A DNA stretch of 64,000 bases, taken from assembly GCF_036492425.1 (NCBI RefSeq), contig NZ_AP025298.1, positions 1-64,000 of the forward strand. Reading direction: 5' to 3'. Positions 43,529 through 52,186 of this stretch are shown here, piece after piece; the first letter of the stretch is position 1, and every line of letters begins with the position of its first letter. Below the pieces are notes generated by a model that saw nothing but the letters and a program-made list of their open reading frames with translations, ran no database searches and was not told the origin of the DNA. The DNA comes from Persicobacter psychrovividus (GTDB lineage: Bacteria > Bacteroidota > Bacteroidia > Cytophagales > Cyclobacteriaceae). Made by a program: the position numbers and the translations under genes.

Positions 43529-43535
43529 CATCAAA
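43529..43535. repeat. Target site duplication, left copy (CATCAAA)
   Basis: CATCAAA directly before the left end of the intact IS21; the same seven bases follow the right end at 46014-46020. Its first two bases are also the last two of the IS21 remnant. Confidence 0.85.
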
Positions 43536-43641
43536 TGGATATTCCGGATCGGATTGTGCCAATAATTTCGGATCGGATTGTGCCACTTTTGGATAGGGTG
43601 AAATAAATGACTATCGTTTTTTCTAACCAATAGAAAGAGCG

Positions 43642-45183
43642 ATGGCTAACCCTATAAATACAATGGATATCAAACAGATAATCACTTTAAAGAAAGATGG
43701 AGTCAGTAATCGACAGGTTCATAAATTGCTTGGCATTCACCGTAATACAGTCAATGAATATGTTAAGAAATTTGAGGTCAGCTCGTATTCCATGGATGAG
43801 TTGCTGACCTTTAATGATCAAAAACTGCGGGAATTGTTCACCACCAAGACGACAATGGATAAGGGCCGGCATAGTGGGTTGATGTCTTATTTTGACAACA
43901 ATGATCTTAGGCTCAAACATCCTGGCTTCAATGCTCAGTTCCACTATTTTGATTATTGCAACAAGGTAGAATTGCCCTATGGTTACACGCAGTTTATGGA
44001 ACATTTTAACCGTCGCTACAAAACACCGAAGGGTTCAATGAAGCTTAATCACGTGCCGGGTGATAAGGTTTATATTGACTTTGCTGGTAAAAAATTACAT
44101 ATCACTGACCGAAATACAGGTGAGATGATACCGGTGGAAGTGTTTGTGGCGATCCTGCCGAGCAGTCAATATACATTTGTCTGTGCTTGTAGGAGCCAAA
44201 AAAAGGAGGATTTGATCACCTGCATGAAGAAAGCATTTCAATTTTACAGTGGTGCTCCCAAGGCGATTGTACCGGACAACTTGAAGTCAGCTGTTAGTAA
44301 ATCGAGTAAATACGAGCCGGAAATTAACCGAAGTTTCAAGGATTTAGCCCGTCACTATGATTGTGTGGTCAGCCCGACTCGCAGTTATAGTCCGCAGGAC
44401 AAAGCATTGGTAGAAAACGCCGTTCAGTTGGCCTATCAGCGGATTTATTACCCATTACGGCAGATAACTTTCTTCAGTTTGCAGGCACTAAACCAAGAGA
44501 TTTCAAAGCTACTGATGGCCTACAATGATACCATTTTGCAACGGGCAGGGGCAAGTCGAAGGCAGTTGTTTGAGTCCACTGAAAAGGCTACGCTAAAGCC
44601 ATTGCCAGTTGCTGAATTTGAGATGATTGAGTACCGGTCAGCTAAGGTTCAACAAGTTGGATACGTGTATTTATCCCCTGACAAGAACTATTACAGCGTC
44701 CCGTATCGCTACATAGGCAAGCAAGTCCAACTGCAATACACCCAATCATCGGTCTGTGTTTATTTCAATTCAGAGCGAATAGCAACTCACCGCAGAAGTT
44801 ATCAAAAAGGACATTATACAACAGATACAGATCACCTTGCGAGCACCCACCAAGCTTATCTGAAATGGTCACCGGAGTATTTCAAAAAGCGAACGTCATC
44901 GATTGGAGAACAGACATCAAAGTATGTAATGCGAATGATTGACCACTTTGAATATCCGGAAATAGCTTATAAACGTTCTCTCGGAATACTCAATTTGGTG
45001 AAGAAATATAGCTCTGACCGCCTTGAAAAAGCTTGTTCACTCGGAATGCAAGCTGAAGCATACTCTTACAGGCACATCGCTAATATTCTTGAAAACAAGA
45101 TGGATCTACAACAAGAGTCAAACGAACCGATCGCTGAGATTCCCCCGCACGAAAACATCCGTGGCGCCTCTGCCTATCAATAA
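43642..45183 (+). CDS. istA: IS21 transposase IstA
   Basis: Protein of 513 residues. The N-terminal helix-turn-helix (VSNRQVHKLLGIHRNTVNEYVKKF), then an RNase H-like DDE domain with YIDFAGKK (first Asp near 148), IVPDNLKSAV (second Asp) and DKALVENAVQLAY (Glu), and a C-terminal beta-barrel region. It catalyses strand transfer, with IstB choosing the target. A start at 43663 (MDIKQIITL) is also possible and would match the start of the related fragment. Confidence 0.93.
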   Translation: MANPINTMDIKQIITLKKDGVSNRQVHKLLGIHRNTVNEYVKKFEVSSYSMDELLTFNDQKLRELFTTKTTMDKGRHSGLMSYFDNNDLRLKHPGFNAQFHYFDYCNKVELPYGYTQFMEHFNRRYKTPKGSMKLNHVPGDKVYIDFAGKKLHITDRNTGEMIPVEVFVAILPSSQYTFVCACRSQKKEDLITCMKKAFQFYSGAPKAIVPDNLKSAVSKSSKYEPEINRSFKDLARHYDCVVSPTRSYSPQDKALVENAVQLAYQRIYYPLRQITFFSLQALNQEISKLLMAYNDTILQRAGASRRQLFESTEKATLKPLPVAEFEMIEYRSAKVQQVGYVYLSPDKNYYSVPYRYIGKQVQLQYTQSSVCVYFNSERIATHRRSYQKGHYTTDTDHLASTHQAYLKWSPEYFKKRTSSIGEQTSKYVMRMIDHFEYPEIAYKRSLGILNLVKKYSSDRLEKACSLGMQAEAYSYRHIANILENKMDLQQESNEPIAEIPPHENIRGASAYQ

Positions 45184-45194
45184 ACTCCAAAACA

Positions 45195-45929
45195 ATGAAC
45201 AGTCAAACCATTGAAAAACTACACAAGCTCAGGCTATTCGGCATGGCCGAGCTTCATCAACAGCAATTGAATAATACAAATAAACAGTCACTTACAGTCG
45301 ATGAATATTTGGCTCTTTTGGTGGATCATGAATATGATCAACAACAAAACAGAAGGGTCGGTAGGCTACTCAAACAAGCTCGTTTGAGGCAAAACGCAAA
45401 CCTAAATAGTGTAAACTACCATGCCAACCGTAATTTAGACAAGAACACTTTCAGCCGTTTAGGTACATTGGATTTTATTGACAAAAAGGAAAATATCATC
45501 CTTACCGGACCTTCCGGAGTCGGAAAAAGCTACCTCGCACAAGCCCTAGGGCATCAGGCATGCATGATGCAAAAAAAGGTGCGCTATAGCCCTTTCGCTA
45601 AGTTAATCGATCAGCTCCACCTGTCTAAAATTGACGGCACATATCAAAAGGAGTTGTCTAAAATTAACCTGTCTAAATTATTGATACTCGATGATTTCGG
45701 TCTCCACTCATTCAATAAAAATAGTCGAGAGATCATGATGGACTTAATCGAAGAACGACACAATTTTAGCTCCACCATCATTGCGTCACAACTACCTGTT
45801 TCTGCATGGCACAAGATGATCGGTGAAGGAACAATTGCCGATGCTATTCTGGATCGAATTGTTCATTCTTCACACCGGATTGAGCTCAAAGGCGACTCCT
45901 TGAGAAAGGGGAAGATCGAACACCTATAA
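45195..45929 (+). CDS. istB: IS21 helper ATPase IstB
   Basis: Protein of 244 residues, AAA+ ATPase related to DnaC. Walker A GPSGVGKSYLAQALG near residue 107, Walker B LLILDDFGLHSF near 170 and sensor/arginine region ADAILDRIVHSSHRIEL near the end. It activates IstA and selects target DNA. It starts 11 bp after istA, giving the standard IS21 operon. Confidence 0.94.
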   Translation: MNSQTIEKLHKLRLFGMAELHQQQLNNTNKQSLTVDEYLALLVDHEYDQQQNRRVGRLLKQARLRQNANLNSVNYHANRNLDKNTFSRLGTLDFIDKKENIILTGPSGVGKSYLAQALGHQACMMQKKVRYSPFAKLIDQLHLSKIDGTYQKELSKINLSKLLILDDFGLHSFNKNSREIMMDLIEERHNFSSTIIASQLPVSAWHKMIGEGTIADAILDRIVHSSHRIELKGDSLRKGKIEHL

Positions 45930-46013
45930 TTGAAAAAACGTTAAGAATTAAAGCCCTTCAAAAGTGGCACAGACCCTCCGAAATGAGTGGCACGGTCAGA
46001 CCGAAATAGCCAC

Positions 46014-46020
46014 ATCAAAG
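46014..46020. repeat. Target site duplication, right copy (CATCAAA)
   Basis: Matches 43529-43535 exactly. Confidence 0.85.
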
Positions 46021-46027
46021 TCTAAGA

Positions 46028-46276
46028 ATGGATAGGGAGGTGGTATTATCTCAACTTTATAATGTGACCGAGGATAATTTACATATCGAAAGTTTCATGC
46101 AACGGTTTATGGACTATAAGTCTGATAATGAAGTTTGTTGGATTCGGAGAATCTCTAAGTTGATTCTTGATTTTTCAAAAATATCGGATGAACAAGAGTA
46201 CTCAGAGGAGATCAATGAAAAACTTGATAGCCTGATACTGGCTACTCAGCGGGTGAAGGAGCGGCTGAGTGCGTGA
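46028..46276 (+). CDS. Small hypothetical protein beside the IS
   Basis: Protein of 82 residues, acidic and helical (MDREVVLSQLYNVTEDN...VKERLSA), no family recognised. The ATG is only 15 bp from the IS21 end, so its native promoter was cut off by the insertion; expression would depend on the IS. It may be the tail of a longer original gene. Confidence 0.4.
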   Translation: MDREVVLSQLYNVTEDNLHIESFMQRFMDYKSDNEVCWIRRISKLILDFSKISDEQEYSEEINEKLDSLILATQRVKERLSA

Positions 46277-46321
46277 TTTTACATGGGTGCTTTGTTGGCA
46301 GGGGGCACCCTATCAAACTTC

Positions 46322-47332
46322 TCACCTCACTCCATACACTTTAATTTCAGGATATTTCTTTTGGTACCAAGTCTCATGTACGGGCGAGACATAATTGATG
46401 CTTGTAATCCTTGCAAACATATAGCGAAATTCGAGCTCCGTCATTTCAACTCCATTGCCCTGAAAAACCTCCCACTTACACCTATTTCTATCATCAATCA
46501 TCCGATAAGGTAAAACTACTTTCTCCTCAAAATCATAATCTGACATTCGTCTCCAGTAGTCAATATTTTGGTTGTAGGGGATGGTTCCATAACATAAGGC
46601 TCCCTCATTATTATCATAATTTATTCCATTTTCACATTCAGCAAGATATTTGAAATCTTCGCTATCAGGAGGTGTTCCAATATTTGCTTTTGCCTTCTCA
46701 ATGAGCGGAGTTTTGTAGTCAGTAAAGTTGATCGGTTTATGAAATTCAGCTAAATCCTCGTAAGTGAAGAACCCTTTTTCGGCGGGCGTTATCTTTACGG
46801 TGACAGAGGAATTTTGAGTATGATCCGATGGTGGTTCTTTTAAATTTTCAAAAGGGTCAATCTGAACATTGGTGGTATTGTGATTATTTATATCCTTTTG
46901 ACGATTATTCAGTTTAACTAATTTTGATAGCTTAGTTAAAACACCATTTTTTGACTTTATTTCGGTAGTCCCTTTAGTCTGATAGCTCAGCGTGTTTGGT
47001 GATGTAGCAGTCATTTCCAATTCCTCTTTCAAGTTCTGTTTCAGCTGTTGAAGGTGCCTGTCATTTTCATTGACTTGTTGCTCTTCAAGTACTTCTTCGA
47101 TAATTGCGATGCGTTCATTTAGTAATCCGTTGAACATTACTTCGTGATGGCGAAGGCGTCGGTAGAAGGTGTCTATTTTGACCCCGATTGGAATGACTCC
47201 TTTTTTGGTCATCGTTTCAAAAAGCTGTTTCCTTTTCAGCTTTCCCTTCTCGTTAAAACACAGATGATAGGTTTCAATATTGAGGTGTTCAATGATATTT
47301 TTGAGAATTTCTTTCCAGCTGAGCTTCGCCAT
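46322..47332 (-). CDS. Hypothetical plasmid protein
   Basis: Protein of 336 residues, no family recognised. The N-terminal 60 residues are basic and helical (WKEILKNIIEHLN...DTFYRRLRHHEVMFNGLLNERIAIIEEV), resembling a DNA-binding adaptor. A low-complexity linker (about 110-190, rich in N, T, K) follows, then a compact aromatic-rich C-terminal domain (YDNNEGALCYGTIPYNQNIDYWRRM). Six 11-bp repeats lie about 110 bp upstream. It is divergent from mobC, so a relaxosome or plasmid regulatory role is possible. Confidence 0.6.
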   Translation of the reverse strand: MAKLSWKEILKNIIEHLNIETYHLCFNEKGKLKRKQLFETMTKKGVIPIGVKIDTFYRRLRHHEVMFNGLLNERIAIIEEVLEEQQVNENDRHLQQLKQNLKEELEMTATSPNTLSYQTKGTTEIKSKNGVLTKLSKLVKLNNRQKDINNHNTTNVQIDPFENLKEPPSDHTQNSSVTVKITPAEKGFFTYEDLAEFHKPINFTDYKTPLIEKAKANIGTPPDSEDFKYLAECENGINYDNNEGALCYGTIPYNQNIDYWRRMSDYDFEEKVVLPYRMIDDRNRCKWEVFQGNGVEMTELEFRYMFARITSINYVSPVHETWYQKKYPEIKVYGVR

Positions 47333-47439
47333 TCTGATTGGAGGTTGATGTTTGATGGGTAATATATAAAAATCAGTATAATTATTCGAATAGTTATAAA
47401 TTTTTGTTTTTTATTCAGACAGGTGGGCTCCTCAAAAAA

Positions 47440-47505
47440 GGACATTGAGGGGACATTTTGAGGACATTTTGAGGACAATTTGAGGATGTTTTGGGGACAA
47501 TATTT
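47440..47505. repeat. Six direct repeats of 11 bp (GGACATTTTGA)
   Basis: GGAC/GGAT starts at 47440, 47451, 47462, 47473, 47484 and 47495, exactly one helical turn apart. Likely a protein-binding array (autoregulation of the 336-residue gene or relaxosome accessory binding). Confidence 0.75.
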
Positions 47506-47748
47506 TAGGTTAAAGGGACAAATTAAAATTATTACTTAGGTTAAAGGAAGGAAAACACTTTTTGTGATTAATTGGCTAAGTACTATTTATAAATCCATTT
47601 TACCCTGATCCTCTTTTTCAACGGATGGAAAAGGCTCTTTTTAATTGTACAGCGAAACGGAAGCCGGTCAGTTTGTTGTAATGTTTAAAGGCTTGCTTGT
47701 TATTTGAAAAGATTGTACATTATACTGCGAAGCAGGAGCGAGCCATGT

Positions 47749-47780
47749 AAAAATCCGGAAAATATAATTTTAGGATTTTT
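47749..47780. repeat. Nested inverted repeat upstream of mobC
   Basis: AAAAATCC (47749-47756) and GGATTTTT (47773-47780), with inner AAAAT / ATTTT. It lies 95 bp before mobC; a candidate part of oriT. Confidence 0.4.
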
Positions 47781-47874
47781 ACCACTCGATTTTTTCAGTT
47801 CCCTCAAAAATTAGATTCATCGCTTCGCTTTTCATTGTAGTGATCGCTTTGCTCAATATTAACCTTATATTTTT

Positions 47875-48222
47875 ATGCCACGAACAAAAACAATTAACAA
47901 CAAAGAACGCCGGGTAGAGGTGTCATTTTCACCGGAAGAATTCACTCGTTTGGAGGATTATGCCAAGCAGGGAAAATGTAAAAAGCAGGACATCCTACGT
48001 GCACTGGTGATGGAAGAAGGCTCCTTGAAAATCTCTAATCATTCTGAGACGATTGCTTTGGCCAGAGAACTGGTAAGTATCGGTAACAACCTGAATCAGG
48101 TCGCAAGAAAACTGAATATGAATGAGTTTTATGCACCCGAAGGAGAGGCATTGAAGACTGTTCGTTCAGAATTGATCGAGTTACTTTGTGAAATCCGCAA
48201 GCATTTTAAGTTGAGCCGATGA
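47875..48222 (+). CDS. mobC: MobC-like relaxosome accessory protein
   Basis: Protein of 115 residues. An N-terminal ribbon-helix-helix-like part (RRVEVSFSPEEFTRLEDYAKQGKCKKQDILRAL) and the MobC hallmark LVSIGNNLNQVARKLN near residue 75. It helps open oriT for the relaxase. ATGA overlap with the relaxase gene. Confidence 0.9.
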   Translation: MPRTKTINNKERRVEVSFSPEEFTRLEDYAKQGKCKKQDILRALVMEEGSLKISNHSETIALARELVSIGNNLNQVARKLNMNEFYAPEGEALKTVRSELIELLCEIRKHFKLSR

Positions 48223-51200
48223 TTGCAAAAACGAACTTAGGAACGAACTTTTTGGGCGTATTCAATTATTGTTTGCAGGAGGGTAAGAATGCCGAAATCC
48301 TCGCGGGATCAGAAATGGTGGTATTGTCTGATATACCAAATGAATTAGCTATGCAATTCAATGCTCATGTTGATAGCTTTCAGCATTCGCTTAGTAATAG
48401 ACTACAAAAAGTGGTGGATCATACCTCTTTGAGTTTTGCTCCTGAAGACGAGGTAAGCAATGAACAAATGGCAGAGATTGCAAAGGCTTTTATCAAGCAG
48501 AAAGGTTACGACGATTGTGACTATGTAGTGATCAAACACAACGATACAGATCATCAGCATGTGCACCTTGTTTTGAGCCGAGTGGATAAAAATGGGAAGG
48601 TGGTCAAGGACTCTTTCAACTACCTTGATAACAGCAAAATTACCACGGCATTGGAGCAAGAATTTGGTCTTCACCCTTCGAATGATCTATCGCAGGAAGT
48701 GGGTTTTGACTTTGAAGTCCGAGACCGTAATCCTAAGATGATGAAGGCGATGCAATCCATTAAAAGTACAATTGATGGATTAGTTGGTAGTCAGTTGGTA
48801 AGGAATGAATTTGAACTGGAAAAAGCACTGAAAGATCAGGGGATTGATGTTCAGCTGAAGCAGGAGGACGGGCAGTTGCAAGGCTTGAGTTTCAAGGTGG
48901 ACGGCTTTGCTTTTTCGGGCAGTAAAATTGGTTGGTCGGCATCAACGATTGACCACTACTTGCATGGAGGCGCAGAGAAAGGGGAGAGCCTAAAGCCATT
49001 TTTTGAGCAGGTAAAAAAAGAGATTGTCCCCGAATGTAAAAGTTTGGATGATTTTGTGGCATTGATGAAAATCCGTAATGAAGTAGATGTAAATGTTTTG
49101 GTACAGTCCAAGACCCAAAAGCCTTATGGAGTTTCCTTTAAAATGGCAGACGGGACTAAGGTCAAGGGGAGTGAAGTAGGGGTGAAGATTGGTGAATTGG
49201 TCGAGGCAATCCACAAGAACAATGACGGATTGACGGTAGATGCGACCAATGCAAAGGAAATTGTTCAGCAGATTTTCAAATCCTCAAAGGATGAACATGA
49301 TTTTTTTACCCGCTTGCAGGAAGTTGGGATAAAAGGAGAGATTTTAAAGCATTCTAAGACAGGGAAAGATTACGGAGTGCAATTCCATCTACCGAACAGC
49401 GACAAGCCAGTGAAGGGGAGTGCAGTGGGCGTGTCGTTCGGAAAATTACGCAAGCATTTCCCCGAAGTACCAAAAGAAGAACGGGCGATTAAGGAAGTAA
49501 TGCGGGAAGCTGAATCGGTGGGGCAAATGGCGCAGGAATTAAATCAAAAATACGGCATTCAGATGAATGCGGTAACCGAAGCGACCACGGGGGAGCTGTC
49601 ATCCTTTTCATTTTCCCTTGCAGACGGCAGCACAATTTCGGATAGTGATATTGGGTTGAATGCACAGCAGATTCAGACAGGGGCGCAACAAACTCAACCG
49701 CAGGAGCAATCGCCGCTGGACTCAAAGGTTCAGTTTGAGTTGTTGGTAAGCAATCTAATCAAAGAAGCCGAATCCATTACCGACTTGCAGGGAGTTCAGA
49801 CCAAGCTGAAAGATGACTACGGCATTGAAATGAATCTTTCCTATGACCAATATTCAGGACAGCCTGACGGGATAAACTTTGTACTGCCTAACGGTCAAAA
49901 ATTCCGTGGATCGGACATGGAGGCGACCACTCAAAAAATCCTCAAGGAGATTTATCAATCACCTACCCGTGATGCGATTCATTTGGCAATGAAGACCACG
50001 GACAATTTCTATGATTTTTCGGCAATGTTGGAAAAGGAAAATATCTCATTTGATTTTGAGCGTCATAGACACACGAAAGAGATATATGGATTGAAATACA
50101 AGGTTGGAAAAATGACGTTCAAGGGTTCGGATTTGAAGGCGAGTTATGGCGTGGTGAATAAGGCTTTGGTTTCCAACGCCACGATGAATCAACTTGTGAA
50201 AATAATCCGTGGGGAGCAAAAAGAATGGAGCAACACCATTCGGGCAATGGTCATGACCCAATCCTTGGGCAAGCCACATTGGGCGAAGATGATTCCGTTT
50301 TTTAGAAAGCGGGGCTTTGAGGTGGAGAAATCAGCAAAAGGGGACTTGAAAATTTCCAACCACGCTCAAAGTTTCAAGCTATCTGAATTGATGAATGCCC
50401 TTGGTGAAGAGCGTTTCAAACAGGCGGTCAAAGAGCAGAAGAAGGAAATGATTAAGTATGATAAAATGTTTCTCAATGCTTTTTTGCGCAGTCAGACCAC
50501 CAAGGATTTCAATGGTGAATTGGAGGAAACGGGCATTGAGCAAAAGCAAAACAAAGCCCTTGGCGATACTGAATTTTGGAAGGATGAAGATAAGCAGATG
50601 TTCAATCGGGGGGATTTCAATATTTCCGACAAGCAAATGAAAACCATGTTTGAACATCAATTGCTACGCTTGCAGATCACCAACGCCCTGTATCTTAACC
50701 GCAGGTTTGAAGGCTTTGAGAAAAAAATGGAGGTTTATGGTGTGAAGGTAAAGCGCACGGAAAAGCAGTTAGGAAGCGGGAAGGCAGTCAAGGGAATGAA
50801 TTTCATCCTTGCGGACGGGCGACAGGTGAGCTCACGGGATTTGGGAATTTCGGACTTTGCCTTTAGCAAGAATCTTCGGTGCAAAAGTGAAAAGTTTGGG
50901 CAGGTGTTCAATGCTTTTGTCAAGGCGGTCGAAGCCACGGACAATTACATAGACATGAAAAATTGGCTGATAAACCACCACAATATCAAGATTGGGGTGG
51001 ACGAGAAGCACGGTTTTTCATTGTTTGATGTAGAAAACAATATCACCGTGCCGTTGGAGGATTGTGGAATAGGCTTGAAGCCGTTGGGCTTTGATAGCAT
51101 CGAGTTGGCAGTGATCGAGAGCCGAAGCGAAGAGCAGGAGTATCCATCTGCCTACCCAATGGAATGGAGTGGGGGAGGTGGATCATCGGGAGGCGGTGAC

Positions 51201-51356
51201 TTTTGGGATGATCTGATGCAGACTTTAGCAACCTTAACTCAAGGCGGGGGAGGCGGTGGCGCGGGTCATGGTGGTAAACAGCGTGATGATGATGACGATG
51301 AGGATTTGTTTAAGAAGCGGAAGCGGAGAGCGATGGGTTTTGGGATGGAGATGTAG
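48219..51356 (+). CDS. MobP-type relaxase with many C-terminal tandem modules
   Basis: Protein of 1045 residues. The N-terminal relaxase domain has the three-His motif HNDTDHQHVHLVLSRV near residue 107 and an N-terminal YCLQEGKN region with a candidate nicking Tyr. From about residue 190 to 1000 there are roughly nine diverged modules of 70-110 residues ending in a pattern like Y-G-x-x-F-x-L-x-x-G-x-x-x-x-G-S-x-x-G (for example YGVSFKMADGTKVKGSEVG and YGVQFHLPNSDKPVKGSAVG). The tail is glycine-rich and then acidic/basic (GGGGGGAGHGG, DDDDDEDLFKKRKRR). Usual relaxases of this class are 300-600 residues. It cuts oriT and leads the strand in transfer. Confidence 0.9.
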   Translation: MIAKTNLGTNFLGVFNYCLQEGKNAEILAGSEMVVLSDIPNELAMQFNAHVDSFQHSLSNRLQKVVDHTSLSFAPEDEVSNEQMAEIAKAFIKQKGYDDCDYVVIKHNDTDHQHVHLVLSRVDKNGKVVKDSFNYLDNSKITTALEQEFGLHPSNDLSQEVGFDFEVRDRNPKMMKAMQSIKSTIDGLVGSQLVRNEFELEKALKDQGIDVQLKQEDGQLQGLSFKVDGFAFSGSKIGWSASTIDHYLHGGAEKGESLKPFFEQVKKEIVPECKSLDDFVALMKIRNEVDVNVLVQSKTQKPYGVSFKMADGTKVKGSEVGVKIGELVEAIHKNNDGLTVDATNAKEIVQQIFKSSKDEHDFFTRLQEVGIKGEILKHSKTGKDYGVQFHLPNSDKPVKGSAVGVSFGKLRKHFPEVPKEERAIKEVMREAESVGQMAQELNQKYGIQMNAVTEATTGELSSFSFSLADGSTISDSDIGLNAQQIQTGAQQTQPQEQSPLDSKVQFELLVSNLIKEAESITDLQGVQTKLKDDYGIEMNLSYDQYSGQPDGINFVLPNGQKFRGSDMEATTQKILKEIYQSPTRDAIHLAMKTTDNFYDFSAMLEKENISFDFERHRHTKEIYGLKYKVGKMTFKGSDLKASYGVVNKALVSNATMNQLVKIIRGEQKEWSNTIRAMVMTQSLGKPHWAKMIPFFRKRGFEVEKSAKGDLKISNHAQSFKLSELMNALGEERFKQAVKEQKKEMIKYDKMFLNAFLRSQTTKDFNGELEETGIEQKQNKALGDTEFWKDEDKQMFNRGDFNISDKQMKTMFEHQLLRLQITNALYLNRRFEGFEKKMEVYGVKVKRTEKQLGSGKAVKGMNFILADGRQVSSRDLGISDFAFSKNLRCKSEKFGQVFNAFVKAVEATDNYIDMKNWLINHHNIKIGVDEKHGFSLFDVENNITVPLEDCGIGLKPLGFDSIELAVIESRSEEQEYPSAYPMEWSGGGGSSGGGDFWDDLMQTLATLTQGGGGGGAGHGGKQRDDDDDEDLFKKRKRRAMGFGMEM

Positions 51357-51408
51357 TCTTATGCTGAATTATTTTTGATATAATTAATTAAAACGTGTAC
51401 TTTTGCGT

Positions 51409-51720
51409 ATGTTAAAGAAGAGAAATAGGATTATTAGTAAAAAGCGGATTCATGATTTCGCACAAGATCATCCGGATAGCTTGGTACCTCTTAAAAAGTG
51501 GATGATTACGGTTGAAAGTGGTTCTTTCTCTAATTTTCAAGATCTAAAAAGTGCATTCAGAGCACCCGATAAAGTGGGAAAGAATGTGGTGTTTAACATT
51601 GGAGCAAATAAATTTCGGTTAGTCGCCAAAGTAGAATTTTATGAAACAGGGGCTACCTTTTTCATTCGTGGTCTGTTTACGCACAAAGCATATGATCAAC
51701 AAAAAATAGAAAAGCTATGA
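51409..51720 (+). CDS. higB: HigB-like toxin (RelE-fold mRNA interferase)
   Basis: Protein of 103 residues from ATG 51409. RIISKKRIHDFAQDHPDSLVPLKKW, then VVFNIGANKFRLVAKVEF and FFIRGLFTHKAYDQ, match the HigB_toxin family. It cleaves mRNA on the ribosome. A TACTTTTG -7 box at 51398-51405 lies almost on the start, so the message may be nearly leaderless. Toxin-first order with ATGA overlap to the antitoxin is typical of higBA. Probably plasmid maintenance. Confidence 0.9.
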   Translation: MLKKRNRIISKKRIHDFAQDHPDSLVPLKKWMITVESGSFSNFQDLKSAFRAPDKVGKNVVFNIGANKFRLVAKVEFYETGATFFIRGLFTHKAYDQQKIEKL

Positions 51721-52127
51721 GAATAAAAAATGACAATGAGCTTGATATAGCGATTGCTCAGCTGGATTTATTTTTGGAAAAAGAGGAGCTCAACACCGTC
51801 GAGCATATTTTCAAGGATGCGCTGACCGATGCAATTGAAGCCTATGAAGACGAGCGTTTTTCTGATTTGGGCAAATTGTCTGTTCAGGAATATTTATTAT
51901 CTGAACTTGAAGAACAAGGCTTACAAAAACAGGATTTGATCCCTTATTTTGGTTCAAAACAAAGCATATCCAACTTCTTTGCAGGAAAGCACCCGTCAAA
52001 AGATATTATTGCGAGATTAGTTCAGTACTTCAATGTGCCAGCTGCTTTGTTTTTCAATCAGGACAATTACCCAATACAACCAGTATCTCCAATGAATTCA
52101 GGACACTCTCAAGGCATGAACTCTTAA
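51717..52127 (+). CDS. higA: HigA-like antitoxin
   Basis: Protein of 136 residues. The helical N-terminus (toxin-binding, LDLFLEKEELNTVEHIFKDALTDAIEAYED) is followed by an XRE-like helix-turn-helix (LEEQGLQKQDLIPYFGSKQSISNFFAGK, about 70-97) and the typical IIARLVQYFNVPAALFF. It neutralises HigB and represses the operon. Confidence 0.88.
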   Translation: MRIKNDNELDIAIAQLDLFLEKEELNTVEHIFKDALTDAIEAYEDERFSDLGKLSVQEYLLSELEEQGLQKQDLIPYFGSKQSISNFFAGKHPSKDIIARLVQYFNVPAALFFNQDNYPIQPVSPMNSGHSQGMNS

Positions 52128-52186
52128 GGTTGAATTGAAGATCAGGAATCTCTCAAATTTCAGTATCTTTAACCACCATACAAAAA

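Larger units (their letters stand above)
42801..43530 (-). mobile_element. Internally deleted IS21-family remnant
   Basis: Imperfect inverted ends: TGTCACCACCAACC...TATACCACC at 42801 and the complement TGTAACCACCAATC...TATACCACC ending at 43530, with a second shared block GAAAAGGGTACCA. Only the N-terminal part of a minus-strand istA remains, followed by a deletion; istB is missing. The family differs from the intact IS21 next to it. No target duplication detected, so recombination at an end is likely. Confidence 0.7.
43536..46013 (+). mobile_element. Intact IS21-family insertion sequence (istA-istB)
   Basis: 2478 bp with ends TGGATATTCCGG and (inverted) TGGCTATTTCGG, TG...CA tips, and multiple internal terminal repeats built on TTGTGCCA/ATTTCGGA-type blocks at both ends, as usual for IS21. 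Flanked by a 7-bp duplication CATCAAA. Both transposition genes are full length, so it appears active or recently active. Confidence 0.92.
47333..47874. other. Mobilisation intergenic region with repeats, candidate oriT
   Basis: Gene-free 540 bp between the 336-residue gene and mobC. It holds six GGAC-type direct repeats (47440-47505) and a nested inverted repeat (47749-47780). oriT of MobP plasmids usually lies just upstream of mobC, so the nick site is expected here, but I cannot point to it. Confidence 0.45.
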
